Source of the DNA: Polychytrium aggregatum
Lineage: Eukaryota; Chytridiomycota; Chytridiomycetes; Polychytriales
Length of the DNA stretch: 31,243 nucleotides
Assembly: GCF_025602895.1 (NCBI RefSeq)
Contig: NW_026516490.1
Location: 1 to 31,243, forward strand
Direction of reading: 5' to 3'
The notes beneath the pieces were generated by a model. The model searched no databases. It saw nothing but the letters and a program-made list of their open reading frames with translations, and was not told the DNA's origin. Position numbers and translations under genes: made by a program. Positions 10,601 to 22,000 of this stretch are shown in pieces; position 1 is the stretch's first letter, and every line of letters starts with the position of its first letter.

Positions 10601-11920
10601 AGTGCTATCGCAAACGGGCAGAGTAGGGTGTTGAATCAACGGCAGCTATGGGTGGGCTCGCGAACGAGACTGCACCTGTTGGCGGACTCGAGCAAGTCAG
10701 CAGGATGTTGATCGGTGGGCGATCTACAAGCATCGTGGATGTGGCGAGTTGTCAGTGGCATGGCAAGCACAAGCAATATGAGTAAAACTACCGACGCCAT
10801 TTGTAGCGACATCCACGGCCGATACCGATCCAGATACCGAGGATCTGGTCGAATGTGTCGGTGTGCACCATCGCTGCGGATGAGGCTCGATGGACATACA
10901 TGTGAGAGTGTAGACGAGGCTCAGGTCGTGGAAGGTCTGCTTTCCGTCAAAGGATATGAGGGCCTTGGCCTGCTGCCCCAGAGACACCTGTGCGATGCCA
11001 GCGTCGGTGAAGCCTGTGAGGGTGTTGCCACTGAGCTGGGCAGCAATGTCGTAGTAGCTGGAGGCATTGACCACGCTGACGATGCGAATGGCGGGGGATA
11101 CGTTGGCCAAGGCGAGCAGATTGTTGGGCATAGCGGGAAGGGCAATGATGACTGTGTTTCCGCCGTTGGCAAGCAGTGAGCGAGCGTTGATGCCTTGGCC
11201 CTGGGTGGAGGCTGTAACGGCTCCGCTGAGACGCGAGGCTGTCGAGTGTATCGGGGCGATTGTAAGTATGAGCATAGGAACGGAGCTCAACAGCTCGTGA
11301 CTGCAAAATTACGACGTGCGATGGTGTGCACCGCTGGCTTATAGCGGCGCCTGCGGTGGAACAGTGTCATAGCGTATGATCGCATGCAATTGACAAAGAT
11401 CCCCACGGAGATGCAAGCAGAGTGGCTGCGGTGTGTGCGAACAGATTCAGGTGCCTGGGTATCAGCAAACCCAGATGCCCGAACAAGGCAGCGAGATGGA
11501 AAACTCACGATCGTAAACCAGCAGAGAGTCGACGACACCCGCGCTCACGGTAAAGCCGTCCGTGACATTGAAAACGCAGGCGCCTTCGTCCATCGCGGGG
11601 CTCTGGAAGACAACGGCGGTGGTGTTGACGTTGCCGCCAGTGCTTGCGGAGCTGAATGTGGCCGTTGCGATGGAGCTCCGGCCCGTGGTAGGGTTCCAGA
11701 CGGCGACGCGGTAGGTTCTCGAGGGATCATAGTAGCCAGCGAGGGTGAGGCTGATGGTTGTGCCGCCGGCAATGGGGAAGATATTGGGCGAGGCAGAGAG
11801 GACAGAGAATGCAGTTGCATATGCAGCCAGGGCCAGGACGAGCAGGCACTTGGCCAGCAGCCGGCCAGTCGAAACAACGGACAGCATTGTCGCGACAGGC
11901 ATCATCGACACCATCGACAT
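7631..11920 (-). CDS. Class C GPCR with signal peptide, IPT-like domain and BMP-like binding domain
   Basis: Exons: 11920-11505, 11300-10900, 10547-10020, 9954-9877, 9774-9473, 9340-8714, 8459-8211, 7957-7631; 975 residues. A signal peptide (hydrophobic LLVLALAAYATA) is followed by an IPT/TIG-like stretch (SPNIFPIAGGTTISLTLAG). Exons 3-5 resemble bacterial basic membrane protein (BMP/PnrA) binding domains: TGYAAGLFAKS, FLLGLQKAIPGAKM, FLADGVKVLGYQTDTV. Exons 6-8 carry seven membrane helices of 7tm_3 type, with KMWRIYRIF after TM3, NVPSQYNEGKN in loop 3 and TM6-TM7 in exon 8. The tail is short and polar. This is the architecture of Dictyostelium Grl receptors, related to GABA-B receptors. It should be a plasma-membrane receptor for an unknown small ligand acting through G proteins. 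The exon 1 donor is weak: GTGAGT at 11508 breaks the frame, GTTTTC at 11504 keeps it. Confidence 0.88.
8623..8681. repeat. 24-bp minisatellite in receptor intron 6
   Basis: Two full units (CCCATCCACATATCCAACCA.. from 8623 and 8647) and a partial third, inside the intron between 8713 and 8460. It would affect only intron length. Confidence 0.75.
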
Positions 11921-13334
11921 CGCGCAAGGCCGAGTATCGATGTTGGGGTGGAAAGGGCGATGCGGCCAAGTCGAGGGATTTGTACTGCGGCGGTTTCTGT
12001 CAAAGCCATCGACACATGCGACACTGGATCACGAGCAGGCTGGTGGGTGATGTCAGGCTGGCAAAACGAGCTGCGTGCTGGGCCAGAGCAACCATCTGCC
12101 GGGCCTGCAGTGGATGCATTGGATTCAGTGATGCAGTGGACATTGGATGCATGTCATGCTTATGAACAGCAAAGTCTGCCCAGGACGTGTGAGTGCGAAA
12201 GCAGTGCGAATGGCGCTGATTGGGAGAGTCCTCGGCGCTGATTGTTGTCCATGGGGTCAATCTCTGGGTGACCACGTTTGAGGTGACCGCTGTATATGCC
12301 CCAGAACCATCTTCTTCGGGAGCAAGTCCATGAATACAATCGGGACGCCCACGGAGCACCCCCAAACGCGTCGCTGAGGATCCAGCGCAATCACGATTCC
12401 CAGCATGCTGACTGAATTCACAACCCGCCAAGTCCATGAGCAGGGCGGCCTCGGTATCGGGTGTTCTCCATTCAGCGTGCAACAGCCAGGCGGTCGCCAC
12501 GGCGCTATCTATTCCTGCAGTACAGTCAATCCAGAAAGAAACGGGACAGTCGTAGGCTCCAGTGGGCAAGCCATGCGATTGTTTCCCGTCCTGGTTGGCA
12601 ATCTCTTTGTGTGGTGCATTCACTCGATGTGGGAGTGTGATGCATTCACTCGACTCTCGGGACAGTTCCATGGTGTATCGATATCAAGATGCTCGGCCTT
12701 ATCGAGTCGCTTGGCTTCCCGGCACTGTGAGCACACCTGGAGATCGAGTCGCTCGAATCGCCGTTGCCTGGTTGGTGCCTTTCGCTTGCGGGGAGCCATC
12801 TGAGCGAGAAAGCGTCCTTGATTCAGATCCAGAAACACATCACTGAACGGTCATGGCGAGCGTGCGATGTGTTGAGTAAGAACATTCACCAACGGCCAAA
12901 ATCCGGGGTGTCTCGATTCATTGGATTGGCCGTATCTCGCCCGTCCGCAACAGCAGACGCGGTATCAGCCCTTGCCCGTTTCGCCGCTGCGGCTTGGCAG
13001 ACCGCACGCAACAAGGCCGGTGGCTTGCCTGGTCGGTATCCACCTGGCTGCGCACGCTGATCTGGTGGCCGTGCAGCTCACGCAATCCAGAAATGCGGGC
13101 TGGTGTGGTGTCACAGCGTACCGTTGCGCCTCGGAAGGTTGCGAATTCTGGCCAATCGCTCCCACGTGGGCCCACGAATGAAACCAAATAAATGCCCGGG
13201 TGTTTGCCCTCACATCGCCGCCAGCATCGACCCAGCATCCACCACCCGCCCACCATCCAAAGCACTCGCCGCTTGAGCCGGGCGCTCGCCACCCGCTGCC
13301 CTCTTCCGTTTCATTCGTCTCAGTCTATATCCAG
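11921..13334. promoter_or_regulatory. Shared upstream region of the divergent receptor and ATPase 1 genes
   Basis: 1.4 kb between two start codons on opposite strands, so it must hold both promoters. No clear TATA box is seen. TGCATTCACTCGA occurs twice (12617-12629 and 12642-12654). A long minus-strand open frame at 12000-12671 shows no domain and is not called. One candidate exon is listed separately. Confidence 0.5.
12651..12799 (-). other. Candidate small exon with CxxC...WxC pattern
   Basis: ATG at 12799 opens MAPRKRKAPTRQRRFERLDL, then VCSQCREAKRL and, further on, TPWNC. A very basic start followed by C-x2-C and W-x-C recalls CW-type or similar small zinc fingers, but the fourth cysteine is not in frame. 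A GTGAAT donor at 12650 could splice it onward; no partner exon was found. It may be chance. Confidence 0.22.
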
Positions 13335-16300
13335 ATGAAGTTCCCCACTATTGAGTCCAAAGCCGACCGCGGCACAATGTCTCGGGATGCCGGAAACAAC
13401 AGGTCGCGAACCAGCCTCGGGCTCCAGGCCGAGCGCGAACCGACCTTGGAGATCATCCCGGTCTTCCGAACGCTCTCCGTCGAGATCAAGAACCCTGCCA
13501 AGAAGAAGGCCCAGGTTGCCAAAGGTGAAAAGGACTGGAAGAAAGAAGACATTCATATCATTCCGCTCGAGGACCTCTACAACCGCCTCGGTGCCCGCAC
13601 TGTTTATGACGGCGGCATGCTTAGCGCCGTCGCTGCCCAGAAGCTCAAGTTCAGCGGCCCCAACACACTCACGCCCGTCCGCGAAAACCAAGTCCTCAAG
13701 GTGCTCGGTTTCTTTTTTGGCGGCTTCTGCATGTTGATGTGGTGCGCCGCCATCATCGTCTTTCTCTCCTACTGGCCCCTCCCCCAGCTCGACAACCAGG
13801 CCCCGAGCATCTACAACCTCGCCCTGGTCGTCCTCCTCTTGGTTGTCATTCTCTTCCAAGGAGTCTTCTATGCCTGGCAGGATTGGTCCTCGAGCTCGGT
13901 CATGAAGAAGATCCACGGCCTCCTCGCTCAGGAAGCCATTGTCTTCCGCGACGGCAAGTCCATGGTTATCCCTGCCAGTCAAGTCGTTGTTGGTGACATC
14001 ATCGAGCTCAAGCTCGGCGCCAAGGTTCCCGCCGACTGCCGCATCATCGAGTGCTCTGGCGACCTCGCCTTTGATCGCTCCATTCTCACCGGCGAGGCCA
14101 TTGCCGTCAAAGGAAACGTCGCCAATACCGACCCGTCCTTCACTGAAACCAAGAACATTGCTTTTATGGGAACATCCATCGTCAACGGCAGCGGCAAGGC
14201 CGTCGTCGTCTTCACCGGCGACAACACCATGATGGGGCACATCGCCTCGCTGACGGCCAAGAAGAAGGTCGAGCAGACTCTTCTGCAGAAGGAAATCATC
14301 AATTTTGTCACCTTTGTCGCCGGTGTCGCCTTCTTCTGTGGCATCGTGTGCATGCTCATCTGGGGCTTTGTCTTGAACAAGCAGCCAAAGCCCCAGTACG
14401 ATCTTATTGGCATGCTTGGCAACCTCTGTGGCATTATTGTTGCCTTTGTGCCTGAGGGTCTCCCCATCTGCATGTCCGTGACGCTGACAGTGATTGCCAG
14501 AAAAATGGCCAAGCAGGTAATGTCACAGTTGGTGTAACCAGCAACCAGACGAATGCAGGTTCAAGGACGTACATTATGCCCTTCGTCCAGATGATTTCCC
14601 CCAAGGAGTGGCGAGTCAGCGTTCTAATATTGCTCTCTTCATGACATCTATCGCATCCCGACACAAATAGAACGTCCTAGTCAAGAACCTGACGACCATC
14701 GAGACCCTGGGCGCCGTCTCTGTCATTTGCAGCGACAAAACCGGAACTCTCACGCAGAACAAGATGACCGTCACTACTGTGAGCTTTGGTGGAGACTCTG
14801 CGACCAAGCCTTCGCCCCGTACAGGCCAACTTCTCCACCGTATTGCCGCCCAATGTTGCGACGCCAAGTTCCAGGACCCAGACACGGTTCCCCTTGACAA
14901 GCGAACTGCCTCTGGCGACGCCACAGATATTGCCGTGCTGAAATACGCTGAGGCACAGGGCTCTGTTGCTCAGATTCGCTCGTCGTTCAAAAAGATCTTC
15001 ACGATTCCCTTCAACAGCCGCAACAAATGGATGCTCACAATGCAGGAAATCGGCGACTGCGAAGTACCCGAGCTGTGTGGCTCCACCCTGTTCATCAAGG
15101 GTGCTCCCGATATTCTCTTCGAGAAGGTGACCCATACGATCACCCCGGACGGATCCATCGTTCCGTTCTCAGGAGAGATTCGACAGAATATCCAAGCGTC
15201 CCAGCTCGAGTGGGCAGGACAAGGAAAGCGTGTCATTGCCGTGGCCTACAAGAAAATCGACGAAGCCCAGGTGCTGACCGCTGCGGGAATCCAAGATGGC
15301 CTTGAGCCCTTCGCCTATGCGTCAATCGGTGATCTGACCCTCGTTGGTCTGCTGGGTATTGTCGATCCACCAAGACCTGAGATTCGTGGAACCATTGAAA
15401 CCTGTCGCAAGGCGCACATTCGTGTCGCCATGGGTACGTTGATTTGGTTGAGAGCATGCAAATGGATACTGGGGAGTTTTGTTCCGAGCCAGCAGCCAAT
15501 GGCTAGACATTTTGTAACGCAAATGCGCTGCTGACGAGCGCGGAGCTATCCTACTGCTCGGAGTCAGTGTGTACATCACGCACTAATCGATGTCATGCTG
15601 TTCCATAAACTTCCACCAGTCACTGGCGATTTCTCGTCGACCGCGGTTGCTATTGCCCGCGATGTAGGAATCGTGACTGCGAGCAACGTGAATACCATCA
15701 CCGACCTCGACAAGGCAGTGTCTAGGATCCACAAGGATCCAAAGGGCGAGCGCCCATCCTTGCTGGACCGCGTCTCCATGGCCTTTCGAAGAACGTCTAG
15801 CAACACCACAAACCCAGCAAAGAAGAGCGCATATCTGCGCGCTGAGATTACCGAGATTGAGAATGATGGTCGTGCCATCGTCATCTCTGGCTCTGAGCTC
15901 TCCGCACTGACGGATGAGCACTGGGACAAGATCTGCAGTTACCAAGAGCTCGTTTTCGCTCGTACTTCGCCCGAACAAAAGTTGATGATCGTCGAGGAGT
16001 TCAAGAAGCGCCAGGAAATCGTTGCTGTCACCGGCGACGGTGTCAATGACTCGCCTGCACTCAAGGCTGCGAACGTCGGAGTTGCCATGGGTGGAGGCTC
16101 CGAGGTCGCCATGGAGTCTGCTTCGCTGGTCCTGGTCGACAACAACTTTTCGTCACTTCTGGCTGGCATCGAGAGCGGCCGCCTGTGCTTCGACAACATC
16201 AAGAAGGTTATCATGTACTTGATCCCATCCGGATCATGGTCCGAGCTGTGGCCTGTTCTCCTTTCCGTTTTTCTCGGCATACCCCTGCCCTTGAATGCCG

Positions 16301-16971
16301 CTCTCTGTCTTGTGGTCTGCTGTATTACCGATGTCTTTCCCTCGATCGCTTTGATCTACGAGTCGTCCGAAAGCGATCTGATGACCCGCCCCCCTCGAAA
16401 TCCCAAGAAGGACAAGCTCGTGGACGGCCCGATGTTTATCCACGTGTACTTTTTCATCGGCATGATGGAGTGTGTGTTTGCACACGTCATCTTCTCTCTC
16501 TACTTCTTTGAAGTCACCGGCGTCGGTTTCAAGGACTTTGTGTTCCAGTACGGCAACCTCACGAACGACCCGATCTTGTTCCCCAACGGAGTGAGCCTGA
16601 GCCAGGCACAATACCAACAAGTCCTCTACTCGGCAAATTCGGTCTATTTTGTGGCTCTTGTTGTGATGCAGCTCTTCGGAAACATGTATGCGTCGCGCAC
16701 TCGATTCAACTCGGTCATTCAGCAAAACCCATTCTGGGGTCCCACACGCAACCTGTACCTGGTCGGATGCACCTTCGCCTCGCTTGCCTTTACCGCGATA
16801 TTCGTATACACCCCGGCCTTCAACAACTTATTCCAATGCGGTCCGATTCCTGCCAAGTACTGGTTCATCCCCATCGGCTTTGGTATGATCATCATCGTGA
16901 TGGATGAGCTACGAAAACTCGCCGTTCGAATCTATGGACACGATTCGTTCATTGGAAAAATATCATGGTAG
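13335..16971 (+). CDS. P2C-type P-type ATPase alpha-like, cation site altered (ATPase 1)
   Basis: Exons 13335-14516, 14671-15433, 15620-16971; 1,098 residues. The ATG at 13335 is the first in frame after the upstream non-coding stretch; a second ATG lies at 13377. It has the full Na,K/H,K-ATPase layout: N-domain, M1-M2, actuator, M4 PEGL (373-376), phosphorylation site CSDKTGTLTQN (D416), KGAP, VTGDF, TGDGVND (787-793), M5-M10. Two key places differ. The actuator has TGEA (252-255) in place of TGES. M6 reads VVCCITD, so the first of the two M6 aspartates (Na,K D804) is Cys883 or Cys882 while the second (D808) is D886. M5 keeps the glutamate (E857) but not the SNIP motif. It is likely a membrane cation pump with changed ion choice, or a low-activity form. 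Confidence 0.93.
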
Positions 16972-17108
16972 AGCAGAGCATGGGCATGGGCTCTCAAATT
17001 TCATTTGTCACTTTTGGATACCTCAGCAAATATAGTACAAACACAATGGTTGTCAAACTGTAGTTGACACATAACATGAGGCAGTCAGGAGTACTGGGAG
17101 ACCGACAG
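16972..17108 (+). other. 3' flank of ATPase 1
   Basis: 137 bp between the stop codon and the right repeat arm. No AATAAA is seen. A short inverted repeat, TGTCAA..TTGACA (around 17050-17068), could form a hairpin. The 3' end of the RNA may therefore lie in the repeat arm. Confidence 0.4.
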
Positions 17109-17373
17109 TCCATTGAGGGTTGCTGTTGTCCCGGCATGTGGCAGCGATCCAGGGGTGGTGATCTATGGCGAGCGATTGGCCGATGACCACTACAGTTGGT
17201 GTCGGTCGCTGACGACAAGTTCGTCTTGGAGGGACACGTTTGAAGACATGGGGTTGATCTCCAGGGGGTGGCGATCGATCTGCTGATGGCGTTGTTGATA
17301 GAGGGCTTTTAGACATGAACCGAGCTTTTGAGCAGACCAGATCAAGAAATTGGCTCGTTTCCTTGGATGGCGC

Positions 17374-17429
17374 TCAATTCAATTCCAATTCAATTCAAAT
17401 TCCAATTCAATTCCAATTCAATTCCAATT
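17374..17429. repeat. AATTC-type microsatellite in the right arm
   Basis: Mirror copy of the tract at 7205-7260, reading CAATTCCAATTCAATT.. on the plus strand. Confidence 0.85.
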
Positions 17430-17913
17430 GACAGAGGAATGCAAGTATAGATCGACGCCATGCCCACCTCCCTTGCGAGACAAGCCAGTGCCCTCGCCGG
17501 ATTTGCCCCTCGTGAACCGTCTCTCGTCAAGCTTGATCCTGATTGAAAGCTCCCGATCAAAGCTTGTCTCCGTGCCAACAATTTACAGTAAGCCCCCGTT
17601 TACGGATCAACAACGTCACTCCGTCTTGTTGCTTGTGTACGATTGGTCGAAATTCGGATCGAGGAGGGGGTGACGTCGCCGTGCGACCCAACACAACGTC
17701 ATCCCAGCGACACGCCGACACGCCTACACCCCGAATAGATCAATAATCGGCTGCCTTATTGTACAACCACATAGGTATTCAGTTTCGGCGGCACTGGATT
17801 AGCTTAAATACGTGGGCATTTGAGCTGTGCGCGCTCGCTTTATCTGGCGATTACGTACCCAGCATGATCGGCGGATCCAGAATCTGAGCGCAAAAGAACC
17901 CGAGTGGCCAGAA

Positions 17914-18177
17914 ATGGATCGAAATCATCAGACTTACCTCATCTTTTTATTCATTGGCGCCATTTTGGGCTTGCTTGTGCTTGACCTCGAAGTGAACCAG
18001 GACCACGAACACCATAAGACGCGAACGCGGGGAGGGGGAGAACGCCCCACTCGCTTTTTTTACTTTCCTCACGTTCTACCCTTCTCCACATTCCTTCCGC
18101 CATTTATCAGGCTCTTTGATCATCTCTCTAGCTATATTCGGTATGTAACTGGCACCGTCAGGCGAAAGTATTTCTGA
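17914..18177 (+). other. Doubtful small ORF in right repeat arm
   Basis: Same frame as 640-377. It has about 87 residues from ATG, with one predicted membrane stretch. TTAAATA lies about 110 bp upstream (17803-17809). It is unrecognised and kept only as a possibility. Confidence 0.2.
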
Positions 18178-18553
18178 CACCAGCACTTAGATATAGATTA
18201 GTCACGGAATAGTAGCCTTAGCTTAGCCTGACTTGCGCCGGCTCAGAAGCAGGTAGCTGATCAGCGCTTCAGGTATACGATCCCGCGCACTACACTGGCA
18301 AAAATATTGATACGTATTGAATTTATGCCAATAAACCTTTACCAGTGACCGTAGTAAAGCCGACGGTATAGTAATGACAAAGAAACCCCCCCAAAATGGA
18401 TCGGAAAAAAAGGCAGACATTGTAAGTTATACTTGCCGCGTTGTAACCAGAATCTAGTTGATACATGCCACTCGTGTCTTCCGTCGCTATGTCTTTTGTC
18501 AGTACGTCTTTGGCCACTATGTCTTTCATCACCATGTATTTTGAACGATATTA

Positions 18554-19024
18554 TCGCGTGTGGCATGGGCGTTTCAAGTAGACGTAGTCGGTTTATATCA
18601 TAAACCACCCTTAGATCCCAACCTTGAGCGTGTATTCACTCAATTAGTTTAGTATGCCGTTATCTTCATGTCGCTATACATGTTGATAAGCACATGCAAA
18701 TATGCTACCATATAGCTTTATGGACTCTTACTGCTGATTATAAATCCAGCACGGAGGGGCCAGCCGTCCGTATTTTGATTTGTTCCCTTTTGGGCTTCGT
18801 CCAGTCGCGGCGTCTCGGCGTTGTCATTCACCATCGTACCCAGTGAATTACTAGATATATATATATTATTTGTATTTGAATCACATTACACTCTTTTACA
18901 GCAAGAAACTGTACAGTATAATCGCTTGTGATTTTGAAATGATCTCCGCACTTAGTGGTTCCAGTGCTACCGATGACGATAGTGTCCTTTGATTCACCTG
19001 TTTATTCGATTATATTTGGCAGTT
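18554..19024 (+). promoter_or_regulatory. Upstream region of ATPase 2
   Basis: 471 bp, AT-rich, no reading frame of note. An AT run (ATATATATATATTATT, around 18855-18870) lies about 160 bp before the ATG and could serve as a TATA-like or nucleosome-free element. Confidence 0.4.
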
Positions 19025-22000
19025 ATGCCACAGGCTGGCTTGATTGCTAACGTGCATACACTTTCATATTCGGAAAACGCTACCCGCCCCCGCTTGTACA
19101 AGGATGAACATAATTTGACCTTGCCTCAGGTCTGCGAACGCTATACTACTAGCGTCGATGAGACCAAACCAAGAAATTCCCAGGGTCTCAGCAACGATAC
19201 AGTGGTGAAGAGACTCGAAGAGTTTGGACCAAATGTGCTCTCTCCACCCAAGAAAAAGCACCCAATAATCCGCTACTTGGAGATGTTGGCAGGACTGTTC
19301 AATGTGATGCTCATTGTTGCTGGCGTTGCAACCTACGTTCTATACATCATCGATCCGATCGACAATGCCCCCAACGTAAGAGCCTTGCTATCGGAATTTG
19401 CTTTCGAGCTATTATACATTTTATCACAGGTCTATAGAGGAAAGGAGATGGTTACTCTATAAGCCCTATAATGGACTATCCGTGACATCGATAAAGTTTG
19501 CCATTGGCTCATTGTGCAATATTGCTCACAAGCCGTGCTGCTATAAGTAATTAGGAGCAGTGAAACTCCATCGCCACTGCGTGGATATAGAAAAATAAGT
19601 CGTGGTTACTATGCTTTGACCCATATTTATCAATTATTTACCTTGGATAATTACACAGGTTTATCTTGGTGGAATTTTGATTGGCGTCGCTTTCATCAAT
19701 GCTGCCATTGAGTTTTATCAGCATCAAAAGAGTGCCGCAATCCTGGAATCGTTTTTAGTATGTTGGTTCATGCACTATACTCACTACTCGGTCAATTAGT
19801 CATCAGCATCATTTCACTGGTCGCAAAACCACTCACATATTCAACATTTTGCAGAATATGATTCCATCAAAGTGCAATGCAATGCGAGCCGGTCAAATCG
19901 TGAACATCCCGGCCGCAGATCTTGTTCCTGGCGACGTAGTATTTGTTCGCATGGGCGACAAGATTCCAGCAGATGTCAGAATGTTCTGGGTCCTGGATTT
20001 GAAGGTTGACAACTCATCGCTTACCGGCGAGTCCGATCCGCAAGAGCGAAAGACAACAAACACACACAGCAACCCGCTGGAAGCAACCAACTTGATTTTC
20101 AACGGCTCGATGGCTGTGGCCGGTGAAGGCTTTGGTATCGTTATACGAACTGGCGACAATACGGTGCTTGGTCAGATTGCCAACCTCACATCCAACGAAA
20201 AGAAACGGCGATCTCCTCTATCCGAAGAAATCGACATCTTTGTCAAGATCATCACAGTCTTTGCTATAACCACGGCCGTCATTTTCTTCATCGTCGGGTG
20301 TGTGGAGGGCGGTGTCAACTTTGGTCTCAACTCGGGAATCGGAACCTTGGTCGCTTGGGTCCCTGAGGGCCTCTATGCGACAATCTCAATGCTTCTTACA
20401 ATCGCTGCGAAACGAATGGCTGATAAAAATGCACTCGTCAAGGACTTGCAAGGAGTCGAAACATTGGGCGCCATCACCCTTCTGGCAACCGACAAGACTG
20501 GAACGCTCACCCGAAACCAGATGACGGTGACAAACCTATGGACCAACTCGACGCTCTTTAACGTTGCAACCACCTCGGACGGACTGGACGAGACTGAGGT
20601 CTGCTTAGACGAAAAAGCCAGTGGTGTTCTCGAGATCGCCCAGATATCGGCCATGTGTACCAGAGCACGCTTCAACCGAACCGACCTGCCCATCCCCAAG
20701 CGCGAAATCAGTGGCGACGCCACCGAATCTGGCCTTTTGCGCTTTTCGGCGGCAAAACTCCCCAATATTGACACTATTCTGGATGAATATCCAAAAGTCT
20801 GCGAACTTCCTTTCAACTCAGAGACCAAATGGCATTTATCCATCAACGAAAAGCCCCATCCCCAAGGTATATTCACGATCATGATGAAGGGTGCTCCAGA
20901 GCGAGTACTGCGAGTATGCTCTACGATTCTCGTCGGCGGACAAGCGATTGAACTAACAGAAGACCACAGAAAGGCCTTTGATCAATCATACGAATATATG
21001 GCTGGAAAGGGCCATCGTGTGCTCGCGTTTGCGCAACTCACTCTGTCTGAGAGCCAGTATCCAAAGGGGTTTTCATTCGACAAGGAAAAGAAGAACTTCC
21101 CGACTGATGGACTGACTTTTGTCGGGCTAGTGAGCTTGGAAGATCCTCCCAAACATGGAGTCCGCGAGGCGATCGGAAAATGCCGCATGGCTGGCGTAAA
21201 AGTCATGATGGTTACCGGAGACCATCCACTTACAGCCGAGGCCATTGGACGAAAAATCAACTTAATGCTCGGTGAAACCAAGGAGCGCGTTGCAAAACGT
21301 ACAGGACGGCCAGTCAAATCTATCGCCCCAGAAGAATACAACGCAATTGTCATTCATGGAGAGCAGATCTCGGAGCTTACAGACGCAGATTGGGATAATA
21401 TCTTTCAGAAGGACGAAATTATTTTCGCGCGCACCTCACCCAAAAACAAGCTTGAAATTGTAAAGAGAGCTCAGGCTCTTGGACATATTGTTGGAGTCAC
21501 GGGAGACGGCGTGAACGACTCTCCTGCGCTCAAGAAAGCCGATCTGGGAATTGCGATGAATCTCTCTGGGTCAGATGTCTCAAAAGAAGCTGCCGCCATG
21601 ATTCTTTTGGACGACAACTTTGCGTCTACTGTTGCAGGAATTGCAGAAGGGCGGTTGATTTTTGCCAACCTGAAGAAGAGCATCCAGTACACAGTTACGC
21701 ACATCATTCCCGAAGTTATTCCTTTCCTCCTGTCGGTTGTGGTTCCACTGCCTGCGGCCATCAGCTCGATTCAAATCTTGTTTGTCGATCTTGGATTTGA
21801 GCTCTTTGCATCGCTTTCATATGCCTGGGAGCCGCCAGAGGGTACCGAAGGTGGGCTGATGCTGATGCCGCCTAGAAAGCCTGTCACTGTGGGATCCGTG
21901 GAGCGCTTGCGCCGCAACATCAGGGAGCTTCAGCAGGCCAAGTTAGTGGAGCCTGTTGATCCCGCAAACCCTATGGCCGAGCAACGTGTTATATCGAAGG

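Larger units (their letters stand above)
17109..18553. repeat. Long inverted repeat, right arm (with empty retrotransposon site)
   Basis: Reverse complement of 7525-6930 plus 849-1. At 17700-17712 it reads straight through the point where the left arm carries the Ty3 element, with CGCTG (minus sense) once. The true outer end may lie beyond 18553, since the left arm leaves the window there. It sits between the two ATPase genes. Confidence 0.93.

Noticed and set aside
12000..12671. Minus-strand open frame of 223 codons upstream of the receptor
   Set aside because: No domain, no sensible hydrophobic or repeat pattern, and it overlaps the promoter zone of two divergent genes; GC-rich spacer gives such frames by chance.
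1..18553. The inverted repeat as terminal inverted repeats of one 18.5-kb DNA transposon
   Set aside because: No transposase between the arms, no target duplication visible, and the outer ends are not in the window; two copies of a repeat or an inverted duplication is simpler, although an assembly artefact cannot be fully excluded.
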